From RGIG3102 sp964525015 (GTDB lineage: Bacteria > Bacillota > Clostridia > Oscillospirales > Ruminococcaceae), in the NCBI GenBank assembly GCA_964525015.1, contig CAZGFY010000001.1:62001-126000 (forward strand): DNA of 64,000 nt, read 5' to 3'. Every line of letters starts with the position of its first letter. The stretch's first letter is position 1. The notes under the pieces are model-generated. The model did no database searches and was not told where the DNA came from. It was given only the letters and a program-made list of their open reading frames with translations. The position numbers were made by a program, and so were the translations under genes. Of the stretch, positions 8,955 through 16,599 are shown piece by piece.

Positions 8955-9573
8955 ATAAATTCCCTCCTTTTAAAGTATATCTTTTATTTGTAATAGAATT
9001 TATAAAATATTTGTCATGTGAAATAATAAGCATACCAATTTCTAAAGATTTTAAAATACGAATTAATTTATCAATATTATCTATATCAAGGCTCGATGTT
9101 GGCTCATCTAATATTAAAAACTTTGGCTCTAAAGCTATTCCAACTGCAATTACAAGCCTTTGCTTTTCCCCACCTGATAGGTTCATTGGGTATTCATCTT
9201 TTAAATGCCATAGCCCAAAATCTTTTAAAATTTTCTCGATATTATCTAAAGATTTATTTTGATATTTTAAAGAAAAAGCCATTTCTTCATACACTGTTTC
9301 GCAAAATAATTGCCTGCTAGGATTTTGAAAGCAATAATATATATCTTTTGCAATTTCTGACAAAGATAATTCTTTAATATTTTTATTAAAAAGATAAATT
9401 TCTCCTGTAAAATTCTTTTCTATGCCCATAATAATTTTTGATAATGTAGTTTTTCCTGCCCCATTATCCCCTTGAATTACAGTGATTTCGTTGGATGAAA
9501 ACTCTATATTTATATTATTTAAAATATTTTCATTTTTATAATTAAAGCTAAGATTTTCAAGCTTTATACTCAT
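8947..9573 (-). CDS. ecfA: ECF transporter ATPase (EcfA), second copy in operon order
   Basis: 208 residues. Walker A GDNGAGKTT near residue 35, Q-loop CFQNPSRQLF, signature LSGGEKQR, Walker B LILDEPTSSLD and an HD switch are all present. The CFQNP-type Q-loop is typical of ECF ATPases. It is much shorter than the usual ~280-residue EcfA and seems to lack the C-terminal dimerisation extension. AAAGGAGATG precedes the ATG. It pairs with the gene directly upstream to form the ATPase dimer. Confidence 0.88.
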   Translation of the reverse strand: MSIKLENLSFNYKNENILNNINIEFSSNEITVIQGDNGAGKTTLSKIIMGIEKNFTGEIYLFNKNIKELSLSEIAKDIYYCFQNPSRQLFCETVYEEMAFSLKYQNKSLDNIEKILKDFGLWHLKDEYPMNLSGGEKQRLVIAVGIALEPKFLILDEPTSSLDIDNIDKLIRILKSLEIGMLIISHDKYFINSITNKRYTLKGGNLYD

Positions 9574-9593
9574 AGCGTTTTCATCTCCTTTTT

Positions 9594-10256
9594 TTATTCT
9601 AAAATTAGTTTTTTATCTTCTAGCGTATAAATTTTATCGCACAGATTTAAATTTTCTGATTGATGGTCGACCATAATAATCCCACCACCATTTTTTGCAA
9701 AATCAGTGATAATTGGAAAAATCATATTTTTATGTTTTTCATCAATTTGTGAAAATGCTTCATCTAGCAGTAATATTTTAGGATTTACGGCCAATGCTGA
9801 TGCTAAAACTAATAATTGCTTTTGCCCGCCTGATAAAATTTTAGGGTTTTTGTATCTAAAAGAATGCATATCCATTAAATCCAAGGCAAAGTTTATTCCT
9901 TTTTCAATATCTTCTTTTGAAAACAGCAAATTTTCCATACCAAATGCAATTTCTGCCTCAACAGTTGTGAAAAATATTTGAGTTTCTGGGTTTTGTCTTA
10001 CTACACCTATATTCTTAGTTATATCTTTTATATCTAGGTTTTCTATATTACTATTATATATATATATATTACCAGATATTTTTGCCGGAATTATTGTTGG
10101 TATAATTTTAGTTATACAAGATAATAAACTGCTTTTTCCACAGCCACTAGCTCCTTTTATTCCAATAATCTCTCCCTTATGCAAAGCTAAAGAGAGATTA
10201 TTTAAAATCTCTCTTTTTTCATAGTATAAACTTAGGTTTTTTATCTCAACTAACAT
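9594..10256 (-). CDS. ecfA: ECF transporter ATPase (EcfA), first copy in operon order
   Basis: 220 residues with Walker A GASGCGKSS, Q-loop RQNPETQIFF, signature LSGGQKQ and Walker B ILLLDEAFSQID. Like its partner it lacks the usual C-terminal extension. Walker B is followed by Ala-Phe-Ser instead of Pro-Thr-Ser, a small asymmetry between the two ATPases. Its start overlaps the preceding gene by 7 nt. Confidence 0.87.
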   Translation of the reverse strand: MLVEIKNLSLYYEKREILNNLSLALHKGEIIGIKGASGCGKSSLLSCITKIIPTIIPAKISGNIYIYNSNIENLDIKDITKNIGVVRQNPETQIFFTTVEAEIAFGMENLLFSKEDIEKGINFALDLMDMHSFRYKNPKILSGGQKQLLVLASALAVNPKILLLDEAFSQIDEKHKNMIFPIITDFAKNGGGIIMVDHQSENLNLCDKIYTLEDKKLILE

Positions 10257-10768
10257 AATACCTCAATTTTATATATCTGTCTTATCCATCTTGTGCTATC
10301 TTCATCCGATGGAACAGCCATACTAAAACTGCCATCTTCAATTGATAACTCCTCATTATCTTCTAATAGCATAATATAAACAAAATCTTCAGTTAAAACT
10401 TCTTCTTTAGTATACGAGGATGAAAATCCGTCTAAGGCTGTAACCTTAACTGATTCCATATTAGAAATATCAATCTCAGCATAATTTAAAAAATCAATCA
10501 AGTTAATAACTGTTAAATTCCTATCAACAGACGGTTTCCCATTTTTATTTTGAGTTAAAGTTAATTCTTTGATATTTTCGTTTTCAAGTAACATATCTTT
10601 TTTAAAAACAGCTATCTCCTCATCGTTTAAATAAAGTGATAAATTATCAGTATTTTGAGATAGATTATTTATATTAAAAATCACTAAAACTGCTATTATT
10701 AAAATTAATACTGCAAAACTCAGCGTGATAATTTTATTAGATTTATTCATATCCGTATTTTCTTTCAT
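10250..10768 (-). CDS. Membrane-anchored extracytoplasmic protein with a molybdopterin-binding-domain-like C terminus
   Basis: 172 residues: one N-terminal membrane helix (about 13-31), then an outside domain. Its last ~25 residues (FSMAVPSDEDSTRWIRQIYKIEV) read like the end of the sulfite-oxidase-type molybdopterin-binding domain, where a 'PLRLVVP...KWV..I..IEV' strand pair closes the fold. The domain is much shorter than a real enzyme and no catalytic Cys is obvious. An alternative ATG at 10750 would overlap the S-component stop codon; neither has a strong ribosome binding site. I infer a ligand-capture role for the adjoining ECF transporter. The homology is by eye and weak. Confidence 0.5.
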   Translation of the reverse strand: MKENTDMNKSNKIITLSFAVLILIIAVLVIFNINNLSQNTDNLSLYLNDEEIAVFKKDMLLENENIKELTLTQNKNGKPSVDRNLTVINLIDFLNYAEIDISNMESVKVTALDGFSSSYTKEEVLTEDFVYIMLLEDNEELSIEDGSFSMAVPSDEDSTRWIRQIYKIEVLC

Positions 10769-11309
10769 TAAAAACTTTTAGATTAATAAGCTTTTTATAG
10801 ATAGTGTAGCTGATAATACCGCCTATTCCTCCCGAAACTGCACCAACTGAAAGACTTATAGTTAGTGGTATAATCGGAAGATTATATATAAAAACGTTAG
10901 TTAGTATAAGCCCTGATACATTCGCTACTAAACAAGCTAAAAACATCATAATTTTTTTCTCTTTTGAGTTTTTAAATAGATAAATTATAATATCAACAGC
11001 AATTCCTGGAATTACATAAATTATTAAACTTAATATACCATGACTGCCAACAGTTCCAGTTATAATAACCATTATAGCTTGCATAAATCCTATAATTGAA
11101 GCTGAAAAAGGCTTATTAACAAGTGAAGCTCCTAGGATAATCCACAGCATATAAAATCCACCAGCTAAAGAGCCGCCTGGAATTAAAAGTGGGGTTGATA
11201 TAAAGTATACAATTGGCATAATAAATGGCTTTATAGCAATTCCAAGTGCTGCCATAAAGGATAATATTACTAATTCAAATATCGTAAAATTAGCTGTTAG
11301 TTTTTTCAT
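10743..11309 (-). CDS. ECF transporter S component (YkoE-like pattern), specificity unknown
   Basis: A 188-residue integral membrane protein with about five to six helices, in the size range of ECF S components. The central stretch, with a GGSLAGGFYMLWIILG helix, a short loop with a Pro in NKPFSASI and an Ala/Gly-rich C-terminal helix, resembles the YkoE group associated with thiamine-precursor uptake. However, the operon carries a Moco-type riboswitch rather than a TPP riboswitch, so a different ligand is more likely. It is followed directly by the membrane-anchored protein and the ATPases. The ligand cannot be read from sequence. Confidence 0.7.
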   Translation of the reverse strand: MKKLTANFTIFELVILSFMAALGIAIKPFIMPIVYFISTPLLIPGGSLAGGFYMLWIILGASLVNKPFSASIIGFMQAIMVIITGTVGSHGILSLIIYVIPGIAVDIIIYLFKNSKEKKIMMFLACLVANVSGLILTNVFIYNLPIIPLTISLSVGAVSGGIGGIISYTIYKKLINLKVFNERKYGYE

Positions 11310-11332
11310 TTATATCACCATACTTTTTAAAT

Positions 11333-11782
11333 TTATTCCACTGTTATACTCACTATATTTTTAACCCAGTATTTAGCTGGCTGACTAGGAATTACAACTC
11401 TTAGTGGAGCAGATGTTTCATCTAAAACTTCCCCATCAACGCTATAAACTAATAATATTTGGCTTTCTAAAGCTTCCTGTGGTATTTCAACAATATATCC
11501 ATCTCCAGCCTCTAAAGTAATTTTTGTTAAATCCGATTGAGTAAAGCCATTATCTTCTAATAGGCTTGCAAAATCTGCTCCAGTAACTTCGATTTCATTT
11601 TCTGCAACCTGTGTTTTTTCAACAACAGTTTGTGTTACTGCCTCATACTCTGCAACTTCGCTCATTAAAATTTCAGTTTCGTTTAAATTAAAGCTACCCT
11701 CAATTGATATTTCTTCACTTGAGCAAGCTGTTAATGATACTGCAAGTGTGAAAATTAGTAATAGTGTAATTAGTTTTTTCAT
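11333..11782 (-). CDS. Lipoprotein with a molybdopterin-binding-domain-like C terminus, first gene of the ECF operon
   Basis: 149 residues. A type II signal peptide ends in the lipobox LTAC (Cys about 20), so the protein is tethered on the outer face of the membrane. The C-terminal half contains DETSAPLRVVIPSQ and AKYWVKNIVSITVE, matching the closing strands of the oxidoreductase molybdopterin-binding fold; the rest is short and acidic. It is a likely paralogue of the membrane-anchored protein two genes downstream. I infer a capture or scavenging role ahead of the S component. An alternative is a structural mimic with no cofactor. Confidence 0.55.
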   Translation of the reverse strand: MKKLITLLLIFTLAVSLTACSSEEISIEGSFNLNETEILMSEVAEYEAVTQTVVEKTQVAENEIEVTGADFASLLEDNGFTQSDLTKITLEAGDGYIVEIPQEALESQILLVYSVDGEVLDETSAPLRVVIPSQPAKYWVKNIVSITVE

Positions 11783-11834
11783 AGGTGTGGTGATTCCTCT
11801 CTGTTTTTTTGCTTTTAAATGTTTTTTGTTTTTT

Positions 11835-11874
11835 GAAAAAAAATAATGCGACCCATTTATAAAAATAAGTCACA
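11835..11874 (-). terminator. Riboswitch-controlled intrinsic terminator in the ECF-operon leader
   Basis: On the minus strand a 12-bp stem with a 4-nt loop (11874-11847) is followed by a run of eight T's. The 5' arm contains TGACT, complementary to AGTCA just after the aptamer's closing stem, so a simple switch between antiterminator and terminator is possible. It lies about 55 nt before the first gene's start. Confidence 0.8.
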
Positions 11875-11909
11875 CAAAAACAAAGCAAACAAACTGCTTT
11901 TCACCTTGA

Positions 11910-12016
11910 TATATGACTCCTTTTCAAAACGGAAGGCTACAAAATTTCTTTTAGTAACCCAAGGCTTTATTTCCATAGACGTATGCCCACAGGAAAACAA
12001 AGCTCGGAGATATTAG
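11910..12016 (-). ncRNA. Molybdenum-cofactor (Moco/Tuco) riboswitch aptamer
   Basis: Read on the minus strand, the leader has the order expected for the Moco RNA motif: CTCCGAGC, a stem whose arms are GCTTTG...TTTCC and GGAAATAAAGC, then TTGGGTTAC pairing with GTAGCC across an A/T-rich hairpin, then TTCCG, GAAAAGGAG closing on the first CTCC. This matches the family from memory of its consensus, not from a covariance search. The family is found upstream of Moco biosynthesis, transport and enzyme genes. Here it precedes a terminator and an ECF transporter operon. Moco versus tungsten-cofactor preference cannot be judged by eye. Confidence 0.78.
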
Positions 12017-12034
12017 CAAATTGCTAACAATTAG

Positions 12035-12063
12035 ATAATATACCATGTTTTCAAAAATGTCAA
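12035..12063 (-). promoter_or_regulatory. Promoter of the ECF operon and its riboswitch leader
   Basis: Minus strand TTGACA (12063-12058), 17-nt spacer, TATTAT (12040-12035). A TTATCTAAT nine-mer (12038-12030) overlaps the -10; the same nine-mer flanks the start of the divergent operon. Confidence 0.8.
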
Positions 12064-12229
12064 TACTGATTTTCTCCTTGATCTCTCAAAAATCACACAA
12101 AGTTAGTTTCAGTTAACTAAATCAACTCTACTTTTAACCTTAAATTTTAGGCATTATTACTATTATGTAAATTTTTATCGATTAAATTTGATTTACTTTG
12201 ACAAATTTGTTAATTTTAAAACAACTATA

Positions 12230-12258
12230 TTGACATTTTTTTATCGAATGAGTATAAT
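12230..12258 (+). promoter_or_regulatory. Consensus promoter of the AOR-Tat operon
   Basis: A perfect TTGACA (12230-12235) and a perfect TATAAT (12253-12258) with a 17-nt spacer. This is the strongest-looking promoter in the window, so repression or attenuation is expected if the operon is regulated. Confidence 0.85.
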
Positions 12259-12263
12259 TACAT

Positions 12264-12300
12264 ATTAGATAATATATTATTTATATAATAGTTATCTAAT
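12264..12300. repeat. 37-nt inverted repeat at the start of the AOR-Tat transcript
   Basis: ATTAGATAA (12264-12272) mirrors TTATCTAAT (12292-12300), and the inner A/T-rich arms can also pair. It begins 5 nt after the -10, so it covers the transcription start. It may be an operator or a 5' stem-loop. Confidence 0.6.
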
Positions 12301-12344
12301 ATAAATGTTTTTTGAAAAAATTTAACAACAAAGGAGAATTTAAC

Positions 12345-13004
12345 GTGTCAGAAGAAAGAAAAAATGGAATGTTCGATAAAGATTATTCAAGACGTCAATT
12401 CCTAAAAATGTCTGGTAAAGGGATTGCTGGTATCACTATGACTGGTGCAATGCTTTCACTATTCGGTTGCTCACAATCAGAGGTTGATGATGGTAAAGTT
12501 TCAGTTTTAGCTACTCCAACAGGTTTATTAGTTGCAAATAGTGCAAAATGTGTTGGCTGTCAAAGATGTGAATTAAACTGTTCACTAACTCACGATAAAA
12601 AAGTTTCTGCAAATCTTGCAAGACTTAATATCAGAGATAATTTATATGTAGGTGAATTCAACAAAGAAACAGGTTTAGGTGACGATGTAGCTCATGGCCA
12701 AGGCGTTTATGGTTTATGGGGATTTGCTCCAACAACTTGTAAACAATGTGCAGAGCCTGGATGTGCTGCTGCCTGTCCTGCTGATGCAATTTATGCTGAT
12801 GAAAACTCTGGAACTAGAATGATTGATGCAGAAAAATGCATTGGTTGTGGTGCTTGTACTACAGGATGTCCTTGGAATTTACCAACAGTTGATAAAGACA
12901 CAGGCAAATCAACAAAATGTGTAAACTGTGGCGCTTGCGCTATGGGATGTCCAACTGGTGCTATTCAATTAGTTGAATGGACAGACGTTGTAACAGCTTT
13001 ATAA
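12345..13004 (+). CDS. Tat-exported 4Fe-4S lipoprotein, electron transfer partner of the AOR-family enzyme
   Basis: The GTG at 12345 is chosen because AAGGAG lies 8 nt upstream; a TTG 33 nt earlier has no such site. The protein (about 219 residues) starts with a Tat signal (SRRQFLKMSG) and a lipobox-like SLFGC, then four Cys groups: CVGCQRCELNC, CKQCAEPGCAAACP, CIGCGACTTGCP and CVNCGACAMGCP, enough for four [4Fe-4S] clusters. The order Fe-S protein then AOR-like enzyme matches the E. coli ydhY-ydhV pair. The signal predicts an outward-facing, lipid-anchored subunit that may carry the AOR partner across the membrane. Confidence 0.87.
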   Translation: MSEERKNGMFDKDYSRRQFLKMSGKGIAGITMTGAMLSLFGCSQSEVDDGKVSVLATPTGLLVANSAKCVGCQRCELNCSLTHDKKVSANLARLNIRDNLYVGEFNKETGLGDDVAHGQGVYGLWGFAPTTCKQCAEPGCAAACPADAIYADENSGTRMIDAEKCIGCGACTTGCPWNLPTVDKDTGKSTKCVNCGACAMGCPTGAIQLVEWTDVVTAL

Positions 13005-13031
13005 TTTACTTAAAAATAGGAGAATTAATTT

Positions 13032-15134
13032 ATGACATACGGATATACAGGACAGCTTCTTCGTGTAAACCTAACAACTGGTGCTACTAGTGTTGAAGAT
13101 TCCTCAAAATACAATAAATATATCGGTGGTTCAGGCACTGGTAACAGAATTATGTTCGAAGAAGTTCCAGTTGGAACAATGCCATATAGCGAAGCTAACA
13201 AAGTTGTTATCGCTGTTGGCCCTAACACAAATACATCTGCACCATGTTCAGGCAGAACTACCCTAACTTCCCTTTCAACTTTTACTAAAGGTAATTCAGT
13301 TGTTCACGCTCACATCGGTGGTGAAATAGCGGCTCACATGAAGGCTGCTGGATATGATATCATCGTTATTGAAGGAAAAAGTGCAAAACCAGTTTATCTA
13401 AAAATTGATGATGATAAAGTTACTCTAGAAGATGCTTCTGATTTATGGGGCAAAACAACAAGAGAAACTTCTCTTGCAATTATAGAAAAAGAGAAAAAAG
13501 AATTCACGGTAACATCCATTGGTAAAGCTGGCGAAAATTTAGTTAATCTTTCTTGCGTTATCAATGCTGCAAATCACTCAGGTGGTGCTGGTCAAGGTGC
13601 TATTTGGGGCTCTAAAAACCTAAAAGCTATCGCAATGTACGGCACTGGTGCTACATATGTTGCAGATCCTGCTAAAATACAAGAATTAAATAATACTGTT
13701 TTAAAAGAACTAATCGGTGCTAATAACAATCACGTTGTGCCATCAACTGAAAGACCTTGGGCAGAATATTCAAGCCCTGGTAGTCGTTGGACTGGGCATC
13801 CAGGATTAACTTGGGGTGCTGCTGAAGGTGGCCCTATTGACACTGGCGATTCAATCCCTGGTGATATTAACGCTGTTGGATATAGAACACAAAAAGCAAT
13901 CAAAGACCACGGTATGGTTGCCGAACCATACACAGTTAAAATGACTGGCTGTGCTACATGCCCTATTCGCTGTTTTGGTTCTGTTTATCTTCCAAAATTA
14001 GAAGAAGAAGGATATAACGCATCTGTTGCTAACACTTGTATGCCAAACTTTATGTGGGCAAAAGTTTTAGAAACATATAAAGATTATGAAGAAGAAGGCG
14101 ATGGACAATTCTACGCAAACGTTGCTTCATTCTCTGTTGCAGATGAACTTGGTCTATGGGATAACTATGGCGAGCTTGCTTGCACTCTTTCATACTTTAT
14201 TAAAAATGGACACTTAAAAACTATACTTCCAGCAGATGAATACAATTCATTATTATGGGATAAATACGCTGAGGGCGATGTTGCATTTACAAAAGATTTA
14301 ATGTATAAAATTTGTAGTGGTGAAGGCGTACTTCCAACTCTTGCTCAGGGTGCATACTTTGTTTCAGAACAATATAAAAACGTTGTTGGAACAGATTACT
14401 TAAATAATAAATCAATGTCAATCTTTACAGTTAATGGCTCTTCAAAACACCATGGCAACGAAACTTGGGGTCAAGTTGGTGCTTTAACTAACATATTCTA
14501 CAACCGTGACTGTATGACACATACTATCGTTAACGCTCAAGGTTCAGGACTTCCACACGATGTTCAAAAATCAATTTTAGAGCCAATTTTCGGTGAAGGC
14601 TGTATCGATGCTACAAAAGCATACACTCCAATTAATGAAAGTAAAGTTAAACTTGCAAAATTCGGCGTTGTTCGCCAATCTTTACACGATAGCTTTACTC
14701 TATGTAACTGGGTGTGGCCAATGACATTCTCACCTGTTAAAGAAAGAGGATACAAAGGCGATTTATCAATGGAAGCTCAATATATGACTGCTGTTACTGG
14801 TGAAGAGTGGACAGAAGAATCTTTAGATTTTGCAGCTGAAAGAGGTATGCAACTTCTTCGTGCTCAAACTGTTATGAGCTTTGGCACTACAGATATGAGA
14901 AACGAACACGATGCATTCACAGATTGGGTATTTGATATGGAACCTGATTTTGTTGCTTTTGAAGAAGGCACAATCAAAATGGATAGAGCTGATATGGATA
15001 AGGCACTAACTTTAACTTATGCTGCTATGGGCTGGGATGAAGTTACTGGTGCTCCAACAAGAGCAACTCTTGAAAAATTTGATTTAGCAGACGTTGCAGA
15101 TAAATTAGAAGAAATGGGACTACTTCCTGCATAA
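13032..15134 (+). CDS. Aldehyde:ferredoxin oxidoreductase family enzyme (YdhV-like)
   Basis: 700 residues. The N domain has the family's YIGGSGTGNRIMFEE and GPNTNTSAPCSGR stretches that contact the pterins. The [4Fe-4S] ligands are CATCPIRC (Cys307, Cys310, Cys314) and the later Cys558 in DSFTLCNW. AOR-family enzymes use a bis-pterin tungsten or molybdenum cofactor, usually in the cytosol to oxidise aldehydes or reduce acids. No signal peptide is present, but the partner gene 28 nt upstream has a Tat signal, so export as a complex is plausible. The best functional relative is YdhV, whose substrate is not established. The metal cannot be told from sequence. Confidence 0.9.
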   Translation: MTYGYTGQLLRVNLTTGATSVEDSSKYNKYIGGSGTGNRIMFEEVPVGTMPYSEANKVVIAVGPNTNTSAPCSGRTTLTSLSTFTKGNSVVHAHIGGEIAAHMKAAGYDIIVIEGKSAKPVYLKIDDDKVTLEDASDLWGKTTRETSLAIIEKEKKEFTVTSIGKAGENLVNLSCVINAANHSGGAGQGAIWGSKNLKAIAMYGTGATYVADPAKIQELNNTVLKELIGANNNHVVPSTERPWAEYSSPGSRWTGHPGLTWGAAEGGPIDTGDSIPGDINAVGYRTQKAIKDHGMVAEPYTVKMTGCATCPIRCFGSVYLPKLEEEGYNASVANTCMPNFMWAKVLETYKDYEEEGDGQFYANVASFSVADELGLWDNYGELACTLSYFIKNGHLKTILPADEYNSLLWDKYAEGDVAFTKDLMYKICSGEGVLPTLAQGAYFVSEQYKNVVGTDYLNNKSMSIFTVNGSSKHHGNETWGQVGALTNIFYNRDCMTHTIVNAQGSGLPHDVQKSILEPIFGEGCIDATKAYTPINESKVKLAKFGVVRQSLHDSFTLCNWVWPMTFSPVKERGYKGDLSMEAQYMTAVTGEEWTEESLDFAAERGMQLLRAQTVMSFGTTDMRNEHDAFTDWVFDMEPDFVAFEEGTIKMDRADMDKALTLTYAAMGWDEVTGAPTRATLEKFDLADVADKLEEMGLLPA

Positions 15135-15221
15135 TTTCTCATCTATTCCCTTTTTAACTCGAAATAAATATATGGGTGGGTGTACACTCACCCATTATTT
15201 AAACGAAAGGATTTATTATAA

Positions 15222-15881
15222 ATGTCAAATGATATTTTAAACAAAGATTTAGAACTTGAAAAAATAAAAGAAACTATCCCGCAAAAAACTTTGGATGCTT
15301 TTGAAAAAGCTTTAGAAGAAGTTGAGGCACAAATGAAGAGAAAGAAATCTTCAGCCGAGATTTTAATGAATTACATAAATAGTGAAAATAAAAAAAGTTT
15401 AGTTGTTGCACATTCTATTTTGTTATTAAAGCCACCTGCTGGACTAAAAAAGGAAGATGTTATAAGTTTAATCAAAGATAAGGATAATTTTCTAGAATTA
15501 TCAAATTTAGTTGCTATAAAAACTGAGCAAAATCTATTCTATTATAATGATAAAATGATGAGTGAAAGATTTGCAACTGTGCAAGCTTTAATTCAAAGCA
15601 AAGATATATTAGCCACTATTGCTTCAACAGTAAGACACGATTGCAAAGTTTATCCAAGACCAACTCCGATAACTGTTTTTACTTCATTTCCTTATTACTA
15701 CACGAAAGACGAAGTTCTTGGTGCACTTGCAAGAATGACTAGTGTTGATGAATATAAAGATATAGACACTGTTACAGCTAGTAATGGGGATTTATGTATT
15801 TTTTCTTTAGATTTTATGAGCAAAAAATACGCAAAGTCTTTAGCTGAATGGGAACAAGTAGAAAGGCCAAGTAGTCCATAA
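15222..15881 (+). CDS. Accessory protein of the AOR-Tat operon, possibly YdhW-like
   Basis: 219 residues. Not a confident family match. It has a charged helical N terminus (about 1-60), then KPPAGLKKEDV, a VRHDCKVYPRPTPITVF stretch near residues 137-153, and an acidic C terminus. There are no Cys clusters, signal peptide or membrane helix. It lies between the AOR gene and fdhD, and its stop codon overlaps the fdhD ATG by one base, so the two are translated together. Position and size fit YdhW of the E. coli ydh operon, a protein of unknown role. A maturation or chaperone role for the AOR enzyme is an inference from position. Confidence 0.5.
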   Translation: MSNDILNKDLELEKIKETIPQKTLDAFEKALEEVEAQMKRKKSSAEILMNYINSENKKSLVVAHSILLLKPPAGLKKEDVISLIKDKDNFLELSNLVAIKTEQNLFYYNDKMMSERFATVQALIQSKDILATIASTVRHDCKVYPRPTPITVFTSFPYYYTKDEVLGALARMTSVDEYKDIDTVTASNGDLCIFSLDFMSKKYAKSLAEWEQVERPSSP

Positions 15882-16585
15882 TGAAGGCAGAATTAATTGA
15901 AAAATTAGTGGAACTTCCACTTAAAGTAGTTTTAAATAATAAATATATGCAAGATTTATTATGCACACCTACTGATATAGAAAATTTATTTCGTGGGTTT
16001 TTATTCTCACAAGGATTTATAAAAAAAGCCGACGATATTAAAAACATAACTTTTGATGCTAATACATTAACTGTTAATATAACAGCAAATGTTAAAACTC
16101 CAGATGAAACTCCCCTTTTATCTTCTCTTGCATCTATTGCAATAAATAAAGCAGAAAATATAGAGCCATCGGCTTTAAAGCAAGATAATGAAAAAGAGAT
16201 TTTAACCCTTGTTAATAATTATGGAGAACTTCTAACATCAAAAAGAACTAAAGGACTTCACGCAGCACTTCTTTGCGATGGAAAAAATATAATATTTAAA
16301 GAGGACGTTAGTAGACATTGTGCTATTGACAAAGCTGTGGGAGAAGGTATAATTAAAGGTGTAGAACCTTCGAGTTCTATCCTTGTTACAACAGGTAGAA
16401 TTAGTAGTGAATTTTTATTCAAGGCAAAAATGCTTAATATACCTATGATTGCATCATTAAAATACCCAAGTGCAACTGGCAAAATTATTGCTAGTGATTG
16501 GGGTATAAATCTTGCAATTCATATAAATTCACAAAATGCAGAGCTACTGCTATATTCATCACACGATATTAACAATTTTATTTAA
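15881..16585 (+). CDS. fdhD: FdhD-family protein lacking the usual CxxC motif
   Basis: 234 residues with the FdhD core: CTPTDIENLFRGFLFSQGFI early, then TKGLHAALLCD, FKEDVSRHCAIDKAVGEGI, TTGRISSEFLFKAK and IPMIASLKYPS. FdhD transfers sulfur from a desulfurase to the Mo/W-bis-pterin cofactor of formate dehydrogenases. The CxxC pair normally found before the LHAA motif is missing; only scattered single Cys residues remain. The protein is also short for the family. In this operon it more likely serves the AOR-type enzyme than a formate dehydrogenase, none of which is visible here. Confidence 0.82.
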   Translation: MKAELIEKLVELPLKVVLNNKYMQDLLCTPTDIENLFRGFLFSQGFIKKADDIKNITFDANTLTVNITANVKTPDETPLLSSLASIAINKAENIEPSALKQDNEKEILTLVNNYGELLTSKRTKGLHAALLCDGKNIIFKEDVSRHCAIDKAVGEGIIKGVEPSSSILVTTGRISSEFLFKAKMLNIPMIASLKYPSATGKIIASDWGINLAIHINSQNAELLLYSSHDINNFI

Positions 16586-16599
16586 AAGGAGATTTTATT

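Larger units (their letters stand above)
11783..12344. other. 562-nt divergent regulatory region
   Basis: No gene is seen here. From the minus-strand side it holds the riboswitch, its terminator and a promoter; on the plus-strand side it holds a consensus promoter and a long inverted repeat. The middle part (about 12064-12229) is A/T-rich with no feature I can name. Confidence 0.8.

Noticed and set aside
11910..12016. TPP (thiamine) riboswitch upstream of the YkoE-like S component
   Set aside because: The CTCCGAGC, GGAAATAAAGC and GAAAAGGAG blocks fit the Moco motif; the usual TPP core box (CUGAGA) is not present.
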